29,110 nt of DNA, from assembly GCA_023091735.1 (NCBI GenBank), contig JALKBU010000651.1, positions 1-29,110 on the forward strand, written 5' to 3'. Origin of the DNA: Trichomonas tenax (lineage: Eukaryota; Parabasalia; Trichomonadida; Trichomonadidae). Position numbers and translations under genes: made by a program. Every line of letters starts with the position of its first letter. Position 1 is the stretch's first letter. Shown piece by piece: positions 16,793-26,467 of the stretch. Under the pieces are notes generated by a model. It had not been told where the DNA came from. It made no database searches and was given only the letters and a program-made list of their open reading frames with translations.

Positions 16793-17035
16793 ATGTCCAA
16801 TCAAGCATCAAAGAGTTCATTAAAACCAACAGAAGAGGCATCAGTTGGAAATATGAGTGATATCAAGAAATTAGATGCAGAAAAAAAGGATACAAAACCA
16901 CAATTAGTCATCGAAGCTGCAAATCTTAACTTGGTCATGAAGCATACAGGCCTTGACAAGCAGTCTGCTATTGACCTCATCGAGAAAAACAATGGCGATA
17001 TAAAGGCTTCTCTCAAGTCTTTTGTTCTTGAATAA
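16793..17035 (+). CDS. small UBA-domain protein, HYPK / NAC-alpha-like
   Basis: The protein has 80 residues. The N-terminal 40 are polar and disordered. Residues 44-80 (NLNLVMKHTGLDKQSAIDLI, then EKNNGDIKASLKSF) match the three-helix UBA domain found at the end of nascent-polypeptide-associated complex alpha and in HYPK: (L/N)-x-L-V-M/I-x-x-(T/M)-G, then A-x-x-L/I-x-x-N-x-G-D-(I/V). HYPK assists the ribosome-bound NatA acetyltransferase and NAC-alpha binds nascent chains, so a role at the ribosome exit tunnel is plausible. The NAC beta-barrel domain is absent, favouring HYPK over NAC-alpha. Length fits a minimal HYPK. Confidence 0.7.
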   Translation: MSNQASKSSLKPTEEASVGNMSDIKKLDAEKKDTKPQLVIEAANLNLVMKHTGLDKQSAIDLIEKNNGDIKASLKSFVLE

Positions 17036-17236
17036 AAAATATTAATAAATTGCCATTAAACTAGCAAAACTCCTTAAGTGAAATTACAAATTTATTAACA
17101 ATACATTTACGTGATATTTCTTTTATAAAAAAGATTCGTCAATTAATATTTGTAATATTTGACGAAAAACACATTGTGGAACAATATCTTAGATATAATT
17201 ATGTTTATTAATCAACAAAACTCTGTATTTAAAACT

Positions 17237-18043
17237 CTATAATGTATTTTGACGATGTTGCTCGATGAACTTATCCATAACTTTAACAAATGTTTGATAT
17301 GACTTGATGCACTTACCAAGAGCTTCAAGGCTTTGTCCATTCACTTCGAGAATTTCATAAAATTCTTCTTTGAAGCCAGGTTCCTTATTTTCATCGTCTA
17401 TATTCTCCTGAGAGTCATCCATGAATTTCTGAAGCAATGAAAGCTTGTTAAGTTGTGAATTAAATTTATTTGGTTCATTAATCTGAGATTTAATCAATTC
17501 AAGCTTGTCGAGTAATTCTTGTTCCTCACGCCTGAATTGTGTTGATTTCAATGCGCTAACTTCCTTTATTTGAAGCTGTTCCATCGAAAGTTTGAGAATT
17601 TGAAGATTATTATCAGCAATTGCCTTCAATCCGTTCTTTTTATCCTTCTTAAACATTTCCATTTCTTCGTAAAGATTTCTGATTCTTGTTTTCATCTGTT
17701 CAATCTTTTTCTGCATTTGATCGAGAATTTTAACTTGCATGTCGACACGCTTTGGTATATCGTTCTTCTTGAGAACGGCTGGTTCTAAGCCTTCTGGCGC
17801 CAAACTTTGATAACTTGACCATGTTAAAGGAGGAAAACACGAAACATTTTTGGAAGCGGCGCCAAAACCACCACCTGTTCCGAATGCGCTTGTTGTCGTC
17901 TTTGCATCCTTTTTAGAATTATAAACAACATGAGCGAATCGATAGTGTTCACTTTTGTCGTCGTAAGCTTGAATAATCGCGTTCAAACGTTGAACGTATG
18001 GATCTGTTGTTTCTGTAACTGTTTCTTTTGCTTTACCAAACAT
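17237..18043 (-). CDS. Nup54-like nucleoporin of the central channel complex
   Basis: A protein of 268 residues that fits the Nup54/Nup57 family, a partner of Nup62 and Nup58 in the nuclear pore channel. Residues 14-42 (DPYVQRLNAIIQAYDD and FAHVVYN) match the conserved start of the Nup54 domain. A short FG segment (SAFGTGGGFGAAS, 52-64) follows. Then PPLTWSSYQSLAPEGLEPAV (71-90) and DIPKRVDMQ (95-103) match the W...NP...L.P....F.DL..R...Q signature. The rest is coiled coil (residues 104-200) and a further helical part, as required for assembly into the Nup62 complex. The usual long N-terminal FG domain is missing; only two FG dipeptides are seen in this segment. The ATG at 18043 is the first in frame. 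The family call is by signature, fairly sure. Confidence 0.75.
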   Translation of the reverse strand: MFGKAKETVTETTDPYVQRLNAIIQAYDDKSEHYRFAHVVYNSKKDAKTTTSAFGTGGGFGAASKNVSCFPPLTWSSYQSLAPEGLEPAVLKKNDIPKRVDMQVKILDQMQKKIEQMKTRIRNLYEEMEMFKKDKKNGLKAIADNNLQILKLSMEQLQIKEVSALKSTQFRREEQELLDKLELIKSQINEPNKFNSQLNKLSLLQKFMDDSQENIDDENKEPGFKEEFYEILEVNGQSLEALGKCIKSYQTFVKVMDKFIEQHRQNTL

Positions 18044-18416
18044 CAAATGGAAGACAAAAGTTTATGGCACTTTTAGAACTTTACATGTCATTATTTAATA
18101 ATTTACATAACAAATTTATTATTTATTTATCAAAATGTCAAGATTGAAAATATTACACAGCAAATTATAAAATTTACACGACAAAAAAAAATATTTGAAA
18201 ACATTACATAACAATTACTATAATTTACATGACAAAATTAAAAATTTGAAATCTTTGCATAACATATTTTTGTTAATCAAAACAGCTGAATTGAAAACAT
18301 TACATAGCAAAATAATATGTTTACATGTCAAATTTTGGGTCTTATTGTATGTTATATTGAATTGGTCATAGGTATCAAAGGCTCAAGTAAAATATAAAGT
18401 TTTGGTCACTTTTATC
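18044..18416. promoter_or_regulatory. divergent intergenic region with TTACATRRCAAA array
   Basis: The 373-bp region between two outward-facing genes contains about nine copies of a motif of the type TTACATGACAAA. Examples start near 18081, 18102, 18152, 18173, 18203, 18223, 18253, 18299 and 18321, and adjacent copies are often joined by TTGAAAACAT-type sequence. Variants differ at the sixth to eighth bases (CATGAC, CATAAC, CACGAC, CATAGC, CATGTC). TTTTGGTCACTTTTATC, an initiator-like sequence, immediately precedes the plus-strand start. The array could be a transcription-factor binding cluster or a decayed tandem repeat. Confidence 0.6.
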
Positions 18417-21335
18417 ATGGATGATATATCGATTATTAAAGAATATATTAATAGACTCAGTTCACCAATTGTAGAAGTGAACAACGAGGCTGTGCAATTC
18501 CTTGAAGAGTGGAAAAATACAGAATATTGCATTCCTCTAATAAACATTATATTAAATAATGAAACAAATCCAATATACGAATTAACATTGCTTCCAGTTA
18601 TACGCTATAACATGATTTACAACTATGAAAAGCTTTATATCGAAGCAATTGAGAATTTAAAATCAACATTGTTCAAATTTTGCGAGAAATACAGAGAAAG
18701 CAGTCAACAAAACACATTCATAGCGTATTTGCAATGCTATGCACTACTTATTTCGATACAATTCGATGAAAATACATTTCAAGAATTATTAAGTCAACAG
18801 AGTCTCTGCTATTTGATAGAAGTTGTCAAAACAATTCTTGAAGAAAAATACATTGATATTGCAAAGAGAAATATAATTCATGTTTTATTAATATCTAATT
18901 TTGAAACAATTAATTCGACATTTTTATCTAAAGACCAATACGACGAATGGATATTCAAAGCTATTTATTACATTGCAAAGATCTTTCCACAAGATTTAAT
19001 ATTCGAATCGAATTTATTGCCACAATTATTTAATCATTTCGTTGATAACACAGAACAAGCACTTATATGCCTTGAGGTCTTTGTATTTAATAGAACAGAA
19101 TATTCTAATTACATTCAGATTTATAATGACTCAATTTTGCACTTATTGATTCATTTTTCATCTAAATTCAGTAGCTTTGCATCATTCTTGGCCTACTACA
19201 TAGTCAGGTATCAGAATTCACTGGAATTTTCAGTTCTTATATCAAATTCTCTTGAAATTATCAAGTATTTCAATTGGGTGCAACTAGACAACAACGCAGA
19301 ATACTGGGAAGCATGGAATGAAATTTTAACACATTATGCTGTGAATTCACAATCAATACCAAAAGATCAATTAATTTCAATTTTTCATGCATTTGCGGAA
19401 AACATTTCTCGTGGTATTTCAGATATTGACTTATTTGACAAAAACTGCAAATCCTGCATCAATCATTTGTATTCCATCATTCCACAAGAAATCACAGACA
19501 TTGTTTTAAACTTTCCATTTTCATCTGAGAAAATTTTTCTTGTTGCATTTTGTGTCAACAGAAGCTCATTCTGGGTATTGGGCATTCTTCCAGAGATCAT
19601 CGAGAATGTTAAAGCGAGATTAAATGAAAGTGAATATTCAGCAATTGCAACATTATTTGCAAGATTGCTATTTTACATGCCCGAGAATGAAGATATTCTT
19701 TTTGAATTTTACAACTTCGTAGATTATGCTTTAAACACAGAAAGCTATGCAGTATTATATGCATGTGTTTCAGCACTGAAATATCTCAGTCTCAGGCGTT
19801 ACAAGTTGTTCTCTGCGAATAATTTAGCACTTCTTAATTTGGTCATCAATTTTGCATCAAAAATTAAGCCCGAATTATTTGGAAATATTGTTTCAACGAA
19901 GATATTCCAAATCCTTGGAGAAGCATCAAGATTTGAAGATTGCAGAGATGCGTTAATGCAACTGCTTTCTACCATTGCAAACAGCATCATTCAATCTTTA
20001 ACAAAGCATTATGTGAGCATTATTAATAGCGTTAACAAAACAAATATCGTTGATGCATTTGATGATGTCGAACTTCCAGAAAAAGAAGCTGACGAAGATA
20101 TTTTCCATGATGATGATTTCCAGCTCAAAGATATCTTCGATGATGTACATAATCCGGAAGAAATCAAAGAAAAGACCGAAATATATGAAATTCAACCTGG
20201 CGAAGAAGCGGAATATGTGAAACAACTGCTGAATGGTTTTGAACTTTTAGCTGTTGCTGCAGAATCAAATCAAAATCTTTCAGTGTATATGTGCGCCGTT
20301 GTTATGCCAATGCTTTATGAATTCATCGATAGCATTAAAATCGTCCAAGATGATATGTTTATTGTTTTAACAGAAGTGTACAAACTTTTAGAACGTTTAT
20401 TCCTTGCAAGCAAACTTCCATTCGATGAAGTGAAAGATTCATTTACAAACTTCATCAGTATCGCTTTCAAGAGGCCAGAATTTGCATATCAATGCTGCCA
20501 TCTTTTGAATTCTTTATTGTCGAAATACCAGGAAGTTCAGTTTTATCTCTTGGACTCATATCAGCAGATTATACTTCCGAATGTTGTCGAAGTCACAGAT
20601 GCATCGCACATAGTATTGCAATTCATGTACAGGTGTTACTTTTGGGCAGCGCAGATTCCATTGCCGATTGATTTAATTACTGGTTACAAAGATTTCCAAT
20701 TACACAACATTCCATATCTTTTAGAGTTCATTACCGAAACAATGAAACGAGGATTGCCTGAATTCGTTTTTGGTTTACTTAATACTTATGGTTATGAAAT
20801 AGTTTCCGCAGTTTTGGAAATGATGACTGATCCGATTTATAATAGATACTGCATTTCCGCAATCGATTCATTCAGATCAATAATCATTGAATCTGCACAC
20901 AGCAATTTTAATAGAGATGCAATAATAGAAATCATTATTTCAAAATTAACGAAATTAGTTCCTTTCCAGGTAAATATTATTCCAACATTTGTTAATACTA
21001 TCATAGACAACTTTGAAGATGAGAAGATCTTTGTTTCGCACTGCACAGATTTCCTTAGATCGAGTCACATCTTTATTGGTGTTCCAAATTCATTAAAAGT
21101 TGAAGATGATGATATTGATTTAGATTTGGAAGAAAATCTAACTCCTGAAGATGATGATGAATCAAATTGGGACTTCTTCGTTCCAGAAAAAGTCGACAGA
21201 ACAAAGTTCTTTAAAGAGAAAACAGAAGAAAAAGTCGCTGAAGAGGAAGAAGATCAAAATGATCAAATTTATTGGTTTGGAGGTTTCATGGTTGGAAAAA
21301 GTCCTTTCCTCGACGAACCACAGGAAGATGAATAA
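18417..21335 (+). CDS. importin-beta/exportin-like HEAT-repeat protein (972 aa)
   Basis: The first ATG (18417) follows the initiator-like TCACTTTT by a few bases. The protein is nearly all helical with about 20 paired-helix units, and begins with NEAVQFLEEWKNTEYCIPLI, similar to the first HEAT repeats of karyopherin-beta receptors. Around residues 545-595 a very acidic loop (FDDVELPEKEADEDIFHDDD, then DIFDDVHNPEE) interrupts the repeats. Acidic loops at this place are known in importins that carry basic cargo such as histones. A second acidic segment near the C terminus (DDDIDLDLEENLTPEDDDE) is followed by IYWFGGFMVG. Length (about 970) fits the 95-120 kDa receptors. Family-level assignment only; the transport direction and cargo are unknown. 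It is divergent from a Nup54-like gene, which fits nuclear transport. Confidence 0.6.
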   Translation: MDDISIIKEYINRLSSPIVEVNNEAVQFLEEWKNTEYCIPLINIILNNETNPIYELTLLPVIRYNMIYNYEKLYIEAIENLKSTLFKFCEKYRESSQQNTFIAYLQCYALLISIQFDENTFQELLSQQSLCYLIEVVKTILEEKYIDIAKRNIIHVLLISNFETINSTFLSKDQYDEWIFKAIYYIAKIFPQDLIFESNLLPQLFNHFVDNTEQALICLEVFVFNRTEYSNYIQIYNDSILHLLIHFSSKFSSFASFLAYYIVRYQNSLEFSVLISNSLEIIKYFNWVQLDNNAEYWEAWNEILTHYAVNSQSIPKDQLISIFHAFAENISRGISDIDLFDKNCKSCINHLYSIIPQEITDIVLNFPFSSEKIFLVAFCVNRSSFWVLGILPEIIENVKARLNESEYSAIATLFARLLFYMPENEDILFEFYNFVDYALNTESYAVLYACVSALKYLSLRRYKLFSANNLALLNLVINFASKIKPELFGNIVSTKIFQILGEASRFEDCRDALMQLLSTIANSIIQSLTKHYVSIINSVNKTNIVDAFDDVELPEKEADEDIFHDDDFQLKDIFDDVHNPEEIKEKTEIYEIQPGEEAEYVKQLLNGFELLAVAAESNQNLSVYMCAVVMPMLYEFIDSIKIVQDDMFIVLTEVYKLLERLFLASKLPFDEVKDSFTNFISIAFKRPEFAYQCCHLLNSLLSKYQEVQFYLLDSYQQIILPNVVEVTDASHIVLQFMYRCYFWAAQIPLPIDLITGYKDFQLHNIPYLLEFITETMKRGLPEFVFGLLNTYGYEIVSAVLEMMTDPIYNRYCISAIDSFRSIIIESAHSNFNRDAIIEIIISKLTKLVPFQVNIIPTFVNTIIDNFEDEKIFVSHCTDFLRSSHIFIGVPNSLKVEDDDIDLDLEENLTPEDDDESNWDFFVPEKVDRTKFFKEKTEEKVAEEEEDQNDQIYWFGGFMVGKSPFLDEPQEDE

Positions 21336-21593
21336 AATATATTGTTATATTATAGACATTATCAATCAAAACATCTATTTTTAAACATTGTTTTGCAATA
21401 AAAATGAAGTCAACTTAAATTGCTATTTTGAACACCATATAATGATATTTAAAGCATAAAATTGATATATATTATAGAGATAGTTGTATATATTGAAAAA
21501 TTGCTGTGATTTGTTATAAATATTAAATATGTGAAGAGATAAAGTTGAATTAAAATGATGGAGAGTAAAAAATTGACATTTTTAAAATAAAAA

Positions 21594-21998
21594 ATGACTG
21601 AAGTTCAAGATATTCAAGTAAAAACTGTTTTAGATCATATAAAGAAATACGCAACGAGTTATCCAGCGAATTTAGAGTGTATCATCACAGAATTAAACTC
21701 GATTTGCAACAATTTCGATCCAGATATTGTAGAGGGACGAAAAGAACCACTTCCACTTGTGTCACCGAAATTTTCACTCAAAGTTGATGAAACGTACCAA
21801 AGAATACGAACGATTGTCGGTGAAGATGTTAAAATTCCTGAATTACGTTTTCAAGCGGACGATTTAAGCCGAATAAAGAAGATTCCATTGCCAAGCTCTA
21901 CACGAAAACACAAAGAATCGCTATTACAATGGTTTGATGTTCACTGGGACGCAATTGAACCATTTTTATACGAGTGGGCAGAAAGGAAGAAGAATTGA
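21594..21998 (+). CDS. small helical protein of unknown function (134 aa)
   Basis: The ATG at 21594 is preceded by TTGACATTTTTAAAATAAAA, similar to the TGTCA/TTGACA elements before other genes here. The protein is soluble and mixed in charge: an N-terminal helical part (VKTVLDHIKKYATSYPANLE), a central Pro-rich segment (KEPLPLVSPKFSLKV) and a C-terminal helix with three Trp (QWFDVHWDAIEPFLYEW) ending AERKKN. No family was recognised. Balanced composition, position and promoter-like upstream sequence support a real gene. Confidence 0.65.
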   Translation: MTEVQDIQVKTVLDHIKKYATSYPANLECIITELNSICNNFDPDIVEGRKEPLPLVSPKFSLKVDETYQRIRTIVGEDVKIPELRFQADDLSRIKKIPLPSSTRKHKESLLQWFDVHWDAIEPFLYEWAERKKN

Positions 21999-22107
21999 TT
22001 ATTATTTTTATGATTGTTTTGATTAATACCATGTTATATGATTTATAAATATTCGGTTTTATTAAAAAAAGACAAGTATAGGATTTCACCATGGACTATA
22101 AAACAAA

Positions 22108-23424
22108 TCACTGCTTTGCATATGTCAATAACTTCTCGAGAGTGTAATATGTCTGCAAAAGGTTATCGTAAGGCGTGGTATCGAACGCAGGTATATCTGG
22201 GAGCTGAAACTCGAGCCAGTATGTAACTCTGGGGACGATTGGTGGCATTGATTGCGGATTACTAATTGGTTGCGGGATTGGAGCCCTCCAGCTCACAGAC
22301 TGTGGGACATAATCTGTCTGGGCGCATAGCGGAGCTTTAATTGGGTCCTGCATTGATAATGGAGCAGGCTGTGTGATATTGTAGTTATTAATCTCGTCAT
22401 CGTAGGAATCAGACATATCTGAGAAGAGGTGAACTGTCTCGTCGAAGTTGACGTCAGCCTGCTGTGTGGCACTCTCCATGAATGCTTCGTTAACGACTTC
22501 TGGCGCTTGTTCGATACCTTCTGGGAATAAATCTTCGGTATCACTCGATTCGTCGTCGCCCTTCTTCGGCACTATGTTGTCTTCCGGAAGTTCTTCGACA
22601 GAAGGCGGGAGTTGGAAATTATCGAGATCGATGTAGTCGGATTTCTTCTTTTTGCTTGATTCGGGTGGTACTGCAGCTGCTTGTTGAGGAGGTAAGTTCT
22701 GTGGTGCCGTCTGTTGCTTATTCTCGATTTCTTGAATTGTAGGCGGTAACTGAATTGGTGGCTGTCCTTCTTCTTTAGGACGCTGTGGAGTAGTCTGCGG
22801 TGGTATAAACGGTGGATTTTCTGGTAATTTTTCTTCTGATTTTTGTGAAATTTCTGGTTGTTGTTGTGATGTTGATTTTTTCTCTTCAACAGGAGGAACA
22901 ATTGGTGCTGGAGCAGGTTTATTAACTGGCTCTTCTGGTTTTTTGACTTCGATTCCTGCTTCAACTTTGGCGCTGGATTCTGCCTTCTCTGGATTTGCTT
23001 TATGTTCTTTCGATGATTTATCTTTGTCGTTGCTTTTCTCTTCTTTCGATTTATGTTTTCCATCTTTATCTTCTTTCTCTTTCTTCGATTTCTTGACGTC
23101 TGTCTTCGGGGACATGAAGAAGTTCAAGAATTTGTCAGAGTCCGAAGATGAATCAGAGTCGGAATCTGGAATATGCGTAAATGCTTGAAAAGCGTTTGAT
23201 TTAGTTTGAAAGCGGATTCCTCCGAAACCATCATCATCATCGCTTTCTTTTGGCTTTTCTTGCTTCTTTTTCTCGTTGTTTTTATCGTCTTGTCTTTGTT
23301 TCGCTTTTTTATCATCCTCTGAGTCAGAAAACAAGCTGTCTGAGCTCGGATCGGATCCTTTGTCACTTGAATAATAGGAATACGAGGAATCATCGTCCTC
23401 ATTATAATTTAGAATTGAACTCAT
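22108..23424 (-). CDS. large acidic, Ser/Lys/Pro-rich disordered protein (438 aa)
   Basis: The ATG at 23424 (MSSILNYNEDDDSSYSYYSS) is preceded by GTGACAAAAAT, a promoter-like element, and gives 438 residues. The open frame continues 27 codons upstream, but that part is unlike the rest. The first third is Ser/Asp clusters (DSDSDSSSDSD), the next a Lys/Glu/Asp-rich run (KKSKKEKEDKDGKHKSKEEK), then a Pro/Gln-rich run (PPFIPPQTTPQRP, NLPPQQAAAVPP). The last 90 residues are more ordered, with aromatic residues (YVPQSVSWRAPIPQP, TYWLEFQLPDIPAFD) and a helical end, YDNLLQTYYTLEKLL. Ser/Asp clusters suggest CK2 phosphorylation and the Lys-rich run a nuclear signal. No known family; possibly a chromatin, transcription or condensate scaffold. 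The conserved-looking C-terminal 60 residues are the likely functional part. Confidence 0.7.
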   Translation of the reverse strand: MSSILNYNEDDDSSYSYYSSDKGSDPSSDSLFSDSEDDKKAKQRQDDKNNEKKKQEKPKESDDDDGFGGIRFQTKSNAFQAFTHIPDSDSDSSSDSDKFLNFFMSPKTDVKKSKKEKEDKDGKHKSKEEKSNDKDKSSKEHKANPEKAESSAKVEAGIEVKKPEEPVNKPAPAPIVPPVEEKKSTSQQQPEISQKSEEKLPENPPFIPPQTTPQRPKEEGQPPIQLPPTIQEIENKQQTAPQNLPPQQAAAVPPESSKKKKSDYIDLDNFQLPPSVEELPEDNIVPKKGDDESSDTEDLFPEGIEQAPEVVNEAFMESATQQADVNFDETVHLFSDMSDSYDDEINNYNITQPAPLSMQDPIKAPLCAQTDYVPQSVSWRAPIPQPISNPQSMPPIVPRVTYWLEFQLPDIPAFDTTPYDNLLQTYYTLEKLLTYAKQ

Positions 23425-24065
23425 ATTTTTGTCACTTTTCAAACCTATTGCATCTTTTCCATCTTTAATTTGCTCATGATATAAAATCGCTATAAGAAAT
23501 AACACTCAAATACAAATTTTTGGAGATAATCTTCACATATGATGAAGCGAAATTCAACTTTTGAGTGATCTGACACATTATAGTTAAACTACGTTTCCTT
23601 AGTTTTCCGCCAATTCAATTTCTATCGTTACCTCACTTCCTGGCTGGGTCGCCCACCAAGGTCACACACACATATGGCGGCATGCCGGCAAGCAAGCTCG
23701 CCTCCGCCGCGGATCTAATTTAGGATTCATGACCCCAAATAAGGCCGAGAGCCTCATTTTCCACCTTTTAAGGTTAAAGAAGCAAACGATATGTGGGTTG
23801 TTTTACCGAGGGGTCCGAGTCCGAAAAACATGTAGCGCTTCTTGTTCTGTACGTTTATTTTAAGATGTCGAACCAGGGCTTATTTTGAAAATAGGGTCTG
23901 CACGTTAATGAAAAGTGTCGGACCTCGTTATTTTTATCATTTTTGTGAAAAATGGTTGTTTTTCATGGAAAAGTGTCAGGGGGTGGACCGAGTAACCTGG
24001 TCCAGGACATTTCTTTTTCTTCTGGCATTCAAAAATGGCAGAATTGAGTAAGGCCGAAAGTCTAT
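23425..24065. other. gene-free interval with a GC-rich island, left flank of the virus-like element
   Basis: No credible gene was found. Positions 23640-23720 are strikingly GC-rich for this window (GGCGGCATGCCGGC near 23673, CTCCGCCGCGGATC near 23702). A GAAAAGTGTC(G/A)G(G/A) motif occurs at 23910-23922 and 23968-23980 and again inside the element at 24228-24240. The composition change suggests the left part of a foreign element rather than host spacer. Confidence 0.45.
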
Positions 24066-24101
24066 CCGGGGTGTCCTAGTGGACTGGGTCAGCAAAAAAG
24101 T

Positions 24102-26449
24102 CTATAAAAGGGTGATAATATGACGTTTTGACAACATGGGATTTTTCTTTATTTTTGGGTCGTTTTTTCTTGATTTTCGGGTATTTTTCATGGGTCTCAT
24201 ACATGCGGTAAACATGTTTTTGTTTGTGAAAAGTGTCGGAATACACACACATAGTGCACTCTGGCCAACTAAAGTTGGCCGCCGTGCACATGTTTCGCAT
24301 TGTTTTTGAGTTTGTGGGGCTTCAATTTTAAGAAATTTGTGTTTTTGAAGGCTTGTTTGAGCAAATGTCCAAAAAGCATGATTACCTTTATACATGCCAT
24401 TGCACGAAAGAACAACATAACGTCTGTCGCCGTTTTCAGCTTTGACAGGGTAAGAGTTGTTTGATACGAAAATTAAGTTTGCGACGTTTTCAGCTCTACA
24501 TCTCGGTTGATACTTTTCATTAATGCGAATTGTTTTATCAGTAATTATTGATTTCAAAGAGTCGAAGTTAGCCAAATGTTCTTCACCGATATTTCTCAAT
24601 TCGTTCAAAACGATAAACATTTTAGCTTCGACAACTGAATTAAATGAGCCTGTAAGTTCTGAGATTTCTGTTAAGTTTTTGACTGAATAACCTGATAATA
24701 GCTCTGCAACAACATCAGTGAATGTATTCTTGCCAATTCCTTGCAAACCTTTGAGAACCGAAGATGTTTCTGTTTTCTGTCCCGGGTTTTGGACGATGTA
24801 CGAAACCCATTTGATTATATAATCATAAACTTCTTTGTTTGAATCAGCAATGACTTCATAAATCAAGTCAAGAAACGGCTTAATCAAATGCTCATCAACT
24901 GTTTCAACACACTTGTATTTATATCCTTGGAATAATGAAAAGATCGATTTGTCTTTCGAAAAGAACTTGATAGCTTTGCATGATAGATCACTAATGTTTG
25001 AAGACATTACTTCCCACGCTGTGGTATATTTGCCTTCATCCTTCCATAATCTAACAGACTTTAGCATTTCTTTCATTGTTTAATTGTTGCAGAAACTGAA
25101 ATTGTATTTATTTGAATGTACATCATAAGTCTTTTTAATGAATGTAATGTTTTCACCATCAATTCTGCGAATAACTTTTGACAAATCAGCAACGACTTCG
25201 TTTTGCATTTTGTACATTTTCTTTTCAGCCTTGCTAATAATAGTGTTTAAATCAAAATCCTCGGATAAATCGATATCAAATATAAGAGGTTTATTTTGAA
25301 TTAATGGGTTGATGGCTTGATCGTAATATTCTTTTTGATGAATTCTTAAAATCTTTGCCAAAACAAAAGGTGATGAATAAAGATTTGCATAACGTTTTCT
25401 CGATTGTTCAAAATGAGTTTTAGCGCTATCTGTTAATTTGCAGTGATCATAAACATTGTTGTAAGCTTCTTCGATGAAACGAGAAGGTAATGAATTGATT
25501 GCTTGAAACAGTGTGAAAATTGTCACTTCTTTTTCGATTGTCATACTTGCAGCATCATTGTGTAATTCAAAATCATAAAGTCCGTCAACTAATGCCTGAG
25601 CGAGTTGGTCAGACACATCAACACCTTCATGCTTTTCAACAATTGTTTTTATTTCTTGGTTGTCCTTTATTTGAAACTTTATGTTCAAATCAGAAAGAAC
25701 CTCGTTTCCATTTCTCGACAGCTTGCAATCATAACTTCCGCGAACAAATGAATACGAACAAATTGGTTCAGTAGCATTCTTACGAACCCTTGAATTAGCA
25801 GCAACAACCAACAACTTCTTCGTTTCATCAAATGAAGTTATCAAATCAATGTCGAAATCAGAACAAGAATAACATTTAATCATTCTGTTTGAAGTAGCAG
25901 CGAACAAATCGGTGTTGCAGTAAATATGAATCTGAATCAAAAAACGCTTGAATCAATAATCCGATAGTGTTTTTGTTTGCATGAGCGTATGAAACATTTC
26001 CGAATGAATCATGAATCGTAAGTCTTATATCAGTATCGACTAAATTTGCTGCTTCAATCGCTTTGACAAATCCGTACAATTGCGCAAGTTTCTCTTCATT
26101 TTTAAATTTAATGTTTGAATTTCGTTTCGATTTAATGAGAGGGATTACTGCTTTGAATGAATCAAAAGCTTGGTGTTGATACTCATCTGACTCATTGCTG
26201 AATGATTCATTTTGATTCTCGAAAAATCTTTCGAATGATGATTGAGGATTTGTTGGTAAGATTTACATTTATTCGTTGTTTCCCGTATTCGAAAACAAAA
26301 GTTTTGCTCGAAGGCTCAATATAAAATTCACACAACCCTTTACTCACTATTTCCGCCAATTTTGATATTTGACTAAACGATACAGTGTTCTTATTCATTG
26401 CCATTAATGCTAACTCTCTATTTTTCTCTATTTCGTTTTGAAAATTCAT
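24102..26449 (-). pseudogene. SF3 (D5/DUF5906-type) replicative helicase gene of the element, broken
   Basis: The last open segment (25076-24102) carries the helicase core. Walker A GLQGIGKNTF is at its residues 110-119, Walker B-like MFIVLNEL at 153-160, motif C NLIFVSNNSY at 200-209 and an Arg-finger-type NGDRRY at 215-220. This is the superfamily 3 layout seen in replication proteins of DNA viruses and mobile elements, closest to the D5/DUF5906 type. Upstream, three further open segments (26449-26207, about 26260-25940 and 25940-25080) line up into one longer protein. They are separated by a frameshift near 26255, a second in a T6 run near 25950, and one in-frame TAA at 25080-25082. No primase motif was recognised in them. 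After Walker C the frame runs into the inverted-repeat segment and ends at 24102, so the natural C terminus is uncertain. An inactive relic is most likely. Confidence 0.75.
24254..24289. repeat. conserved 36-bp cruciform, left copy
   Basis: The structure is GTGCAC, 3 bases, GGCCAACT, AA, AGTTGGCC, 3 bases, GTGCAC. The inner stem is a perfect 8 bp with a 2-base loop and the outer hexamers also pair. A second copy with the same stems but changed spacer and loop bases lies at 28429-28464 in the inverted segment. It is a candidate origin, resolution or binding site, though it is also within the open helicase frame. Confidence 0.8.
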
Positions 26450-26467
26450 ATTTTTAACAATATTAAA

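Noticed and set aside
16737..16841. Longer N terminus for the membrane protein
   Set aside because: It would overlap the start of the divergent UBA gene, and the ATG at 16736 begins directly before a good signal peptide.
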